From: an uncultured bacterium
Lineage (GTDB): Bacteria > Gemmatimonadota > Gemmatimonadetes > Longimicrobiales > RSA9
Direction: 5' to 3'
DNA: 8,190 nt
Assembly: GCA_937995995.1 (NCBI GenBank)
Contig: CALKIP010000201.1
Coordinates: 1-8,190 of the forward strand
The position numbers were made by a program, and so were the translations under genes. The notes beneath the pieces were generated by a model that saw only the letters and a program-made list of their open reading frames with translations, was not told where the DNA came from and searched no databases. This document shows positions 6,798 to 8,190 of the stretch, piece after piece. The stretch's first letter is position 1. Each line of letters opens with the position of its first letter.

Positions 6798-6809
6798 CGC
6801 AACGTTGCG
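6798..6809. promoter_or_regulatory. Perfect 12-base palindrome CGCAACGTTGCG, possible operator
   Basis: CGCAACGTTGCG is fully self-complementary, centred on AACGTT. It abuts the ribosome binding site of the GGDEF gene in the divergent intergenic region, about 260 bases from the phosphatase start. Symmetric sites with a central CG of this look are typical of dimeric repressors such as LacI-type regulators, but no regulator gene is nearby and only one copy is seen. It could alternatively be a leader hairpin. This is a sequence observation with an inferred role. Confidence 0.4.
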
Positions 6810-6913
6810 AATGCTTCTTCTGATCGGGACGAACAATGAATCGAACGCCGGGGACTCGGCACCGCGAAAGGCAAGTTGCGGCGACGGGCCCTCGACTGTC
6901 AACCGACCGGGTG

Positions 6914-6947
6914 CGGCCGTGTTGCACGGGCAACGCCTCGACGGCCG
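6914..6947. other. Bulged hairpin in the divergent intergenic region
   Basis: CGGCCGT (6914-6920) pairs with ACGGCCG (6941-6947), and directly inside it GTTGC (6921-6925) pairs with GCAAC (6930-6934) around an ACGG tetraloop, with a six-base bulge GCCTCG on the 3' side. That makes 12 pairs in all. It lies about 120 bases upstream of the phosphatase start. It has no T run and does not match an RNA class I recognise. The surrounding gap 6785-7065 also holds the palindrome at 6798-6809 and the direct repeat at 7031-7051; no strong promoter could be read in it. Confidence 0.35.
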
Positions 6948-7030
6948 TTGGCTCGCGACCGGCCCCTTGCGCAACCGAGCCACGCGCCGACTATTGAACC
7001 CCTGTGCCGGAGGCTTGGGCCGGGGCCTGC

Positions 7031-7051
7031 CGGGAGTCGACGACGGGAGTC
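7031..7051. repeat. Direct repeat CGGGAGTC just before the phosphatase gene
   Basis: CGGGAGTC occurs at 7031-7038 and 7044-7051, 13 bases apart start to start, ending 14 bases before the ATG of the phosphatase. The position would suit a protein-binding direct repeat or simply a duplicated leader segment. The evidence is only the repetition itself. Confidence 0.4.
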
Positions 7052-7065
7052 TACTGGGGATCGAG

Positions 7066-7560
7066 ATGACTACTTTGGAACCGATCAAAGTCCTTTTCGT
7101 CTGTCTGGGCAACATCTGCCGCTCACCGATGGCCGAGGCGGTGTTCCGTTCGGTGGTTCGCGACGACGGCACCGCGGACCGTTTCGAGATCGACTCCGCG
7201 GGGACGTCCGGCTATCACGAGGGCGAGGCGCCGGACGCGCGGGCGCAGGAGGTCGCGCGGCGGCGCGGAATCACGCTTACCGGCCGCTCGCGCCCGATCA
7301 CCGACGACGACCTCGAGCGCTTCGACTACGTGATCGTCATGGACGCGAACAACCTGCGCGACGTCTCGGCACTGGCCGAACGGGTGAATCCCGACGCCGA
7401 GGTCCACCTGCTCCGGGAGTTCGACCCCGAGGCACACGGCGATCTGGATGTGCCGGACCCCTACTACGGAGGCGAGGCCGGCTTCGAGCAGGTGCAGGAC
7501 ATGATCGAGCGGTCATGCGTCGGGCTCCTCGAGCACATCCGCTCGGAGCGCACACTGTAG
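7066..7560 (+). CDS. Low-molecular-weight protein-tyrosine-phosphatase family protein, possible ketosamine-phosphate phosphatase
   Basis: A cytoplasmic phosphatase of 164 residues, the usual size of the family. The P-loop CxxxxxRS is near the N terminus (VCLGNICRSP: nucleophile Cys13, Arg19), and the general-acid loop DPYYGG starts at Asp131. Both define the LMW-PTP fold and are intact. The ATG at 7066 is chosen because the domain starts within seven residues. The frame is open back to 6805, but that extension resembles no domain. A GGGGA lies a few bases upstream as a modest ribosome site. Members of this family dephosphorylate phosphotyrosine in exopolysaccharide control, but those encoded beside fructosamine-kinase homologues have been reported to act on protein-bound ribulosamine/erythrulosamine phosphates. 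The one-base overlap with such a kinase gene and the absence of a tyrosine kinase or polysaccharide genes favour the deglycation role. Substrate is inference. Confidence 0.95.
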   Translation: MTTLEPIKVLFVCLGNICRSPMAEAVFRSVVRDDGTADRFEIDSAGTSGYHEGEAPDARAQEVARRRGITLTGRSRPITDDDLERFDYVIVMDANNLRDVSALAERVNPDAEVHLLREFDPEAHGDLDVPDPYYGGEAGFEQVQDMIERSCVGLLEHIRSERTL

Positions 7561-8190
7561 TGCACTCGCTCCCCCGCGACCTGATCGAGGGCGTGGAGGC
7601 GGCGCTCGAAGCACGGGTCGGTCGACCGACACGGGTGGCGCACACCTCGTCCGCTGGGGGCGGGTGCATCCACAACGCCACGCGTCTCGAGCTCGAGGAG
7701 GGCGATGTCGCCTTCGTGAAGTGGGGCGCACGTAAAAACGTCGAGGCGGGGGGCTTCCGCGCCGAAGCGGCGGGGCTCGACGCACTCGCGGCCGCCGCCG
7801 CGCTGCGTGTTCCCGAGGTGTTTGGCGTATTCGATCCGGAAGAGCCCGCCACGGAGCCGGACCGGCCGACGGCGTGGCTGCTCCTGGAGTGGCTCGAGCC
7901 CGGGAGCGCGAGGCCCGAAACCTGGACTCGCCTCGGCCACGGGCTCGCCACGCTGCACCGCACACGGGCCGAGCGATTCGGCGCACCCGACGACAACTTC
8001 ATCGGCACGCTCCCACAGCCCAACGGCTGGCTCGACGACTGGACGACGTTCTGGCGCGAGCGGCGACTCGAGCCCCAGCTTCGCCTTGCCTATCGCGCCG
8101 GCCACTTCGGAGCGGCCGACCGTCGCCGCTTCGATCGGCTGCTGACCGACCTCGACGAGTTGCTCGATGGCGCCGAGGGCGATGGCGCCT
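7560..8190 (+). CDS. Fructosamine / ketosamine-3-kinase family protein, 3' end outside window
   Basis: The frame starts with GTG at 7560-7562, sharing its first base with the TAG stop of the phosphatase gene, and runs without a stop to the window edge (210 codons of an expected roughly 290). It matches the fructosamine kinase family throughout: Gly-rich loop with Cys36 (SAGGGCIHNATR), Lys54 for ATP (AFVKWG), Glu69 region (FRAEAAGLDAL), hinge LLLEWLEPG (107-115), GLATLHR (128-134), DDNFIGTLPQPNGW (144-157) and FWRERRLEPQL (164-174). The catalytic HGD loop and metal-binding residues lie beyond the window. These kinases phosphorylate the 3-hydroxyl of ketosamines formed by sugar attack on protein amines, making the adduct labile. 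Bacterial members favour ribulosamines and erythrulosamines over fructosamines. The P-loop Cys is the residue implicated in redox control of relatives. With the phosphatase it forms a two-gene deglycation unit. Confidence 0.93.
   Translation, partial: MHSLPRDLIEGVEAALEARVGRPTRVAHTSSAGGGCIHNATRLELEEGDVAFVKWGARKNVEAGGFRAEAAGLDALAAAAALRVPEVFGVFDPEEPATEPDRPTAWLLLEWLEPGSARPETWTRLGHGLATLHRTRAERFGAPDDNFIGTLPQPNGWLDDWTTFWRERRLEPQLRLAYRAGHFGAADRRRFDRLLTDLDELLDGAEGDGA

Noticed and set aside
6785..6874. Extension of the GGDEF protein to a TTG at 6874
   Set aside because: The GTG at 6784 has an ideal ribosome site, and the extension would cover the palindrome and encode no recognisable segment.
6967..6995. 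Possible promoter TTGCGC - 17 bases - ACTATT for the phosphatase
   Set aside because: Each box matches the sigma-70 consensus at only three of six positions, which is no better than chance.
6805..7065. N-terminal extension of the phosphatase frame back to an ATG at 6805
   Set aside because: The extra 87 codons show no domain, contain the hairpin and direct repeat, and the family normally begins about where the ATG at 7066 lies.
1..8190. tRNA, rRNA, CRISPR array, insertion sequence or phage genes
   Set aside because: No cloverleaf, regularly spaced repeats, transposase motifs or terminal inverted repeats were seen on reading both strands.

Overview
This is a GC-rich bacterial window carrying signatures of a Gram-negative-type, secretion-rich genome: an exported M28 zinc peptidase, a lipoprotein, a lytic transglycosylase and membrane signalling proteins. 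Composition and the style of the M28 peptidase would fit a Gemmatimonadota-like or similar environmental lineage, but nothing here fixes the taxonomy and that is a weak inference.

Layout. Bases 1-64 read on the + strand as an internal piece of ribosomal protein S2 (rpsB). It stops abruptly at the position where an M28 peptidase gene on the - strand is also cut off (57-1196, - strand, lacking its C-terminal part). Two genes broken at one point indicate a rearrangement or, more likely, a chimeric assembly join at about 61-72. Next on the - strand come a lytic transglycosylase with an odd Arg/Tyr/Gly-rich N-terminal half (1450-2598), a beta-propeller-like lipoprotein (2781-3692), a CHASE3-like/GAF hybrid-sensor-type histidine kinase without receiver (3683-5671, start uncertain), and a four-helix membrane GGDEF diguanylate cyclase (5879-6784). 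The kinase and lipoprotein genes overlap by 10 bases; the others are separated by about 180-250 bases. No response regulator is visible.

A 281-base divergent intergenic region (6785-7065) separates this - strand block from a + strand pair. The first gene is a low-molecular-weight protein-tyrosine-phosphatase-family protein (7066-7560). The second is a fructosamine-kinase-family protein (7560 to the window end, incomplete) that starts on the last base of the phosphatase stop codon. This pairing is a known arrangement for repair of glycated proteins (ketosamine kinase plus ketosamine-phosphate phosphatase).

The genes therefore form two modules: a - strand envelope-sensing and cyclic-di-GMP module with cell-wall and lipoprotein genes, and a + strand protein-deglycation operon. 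I found no tRNA, rRNA, CRISPR array, insertion sequence or convincing intrinsic terminator. I did not find a clearly new system. The items most worth a second look are the broken junction at the left edge, the mutually exclusive hairpins in front of the kinase, and the unusual transglycosylase.
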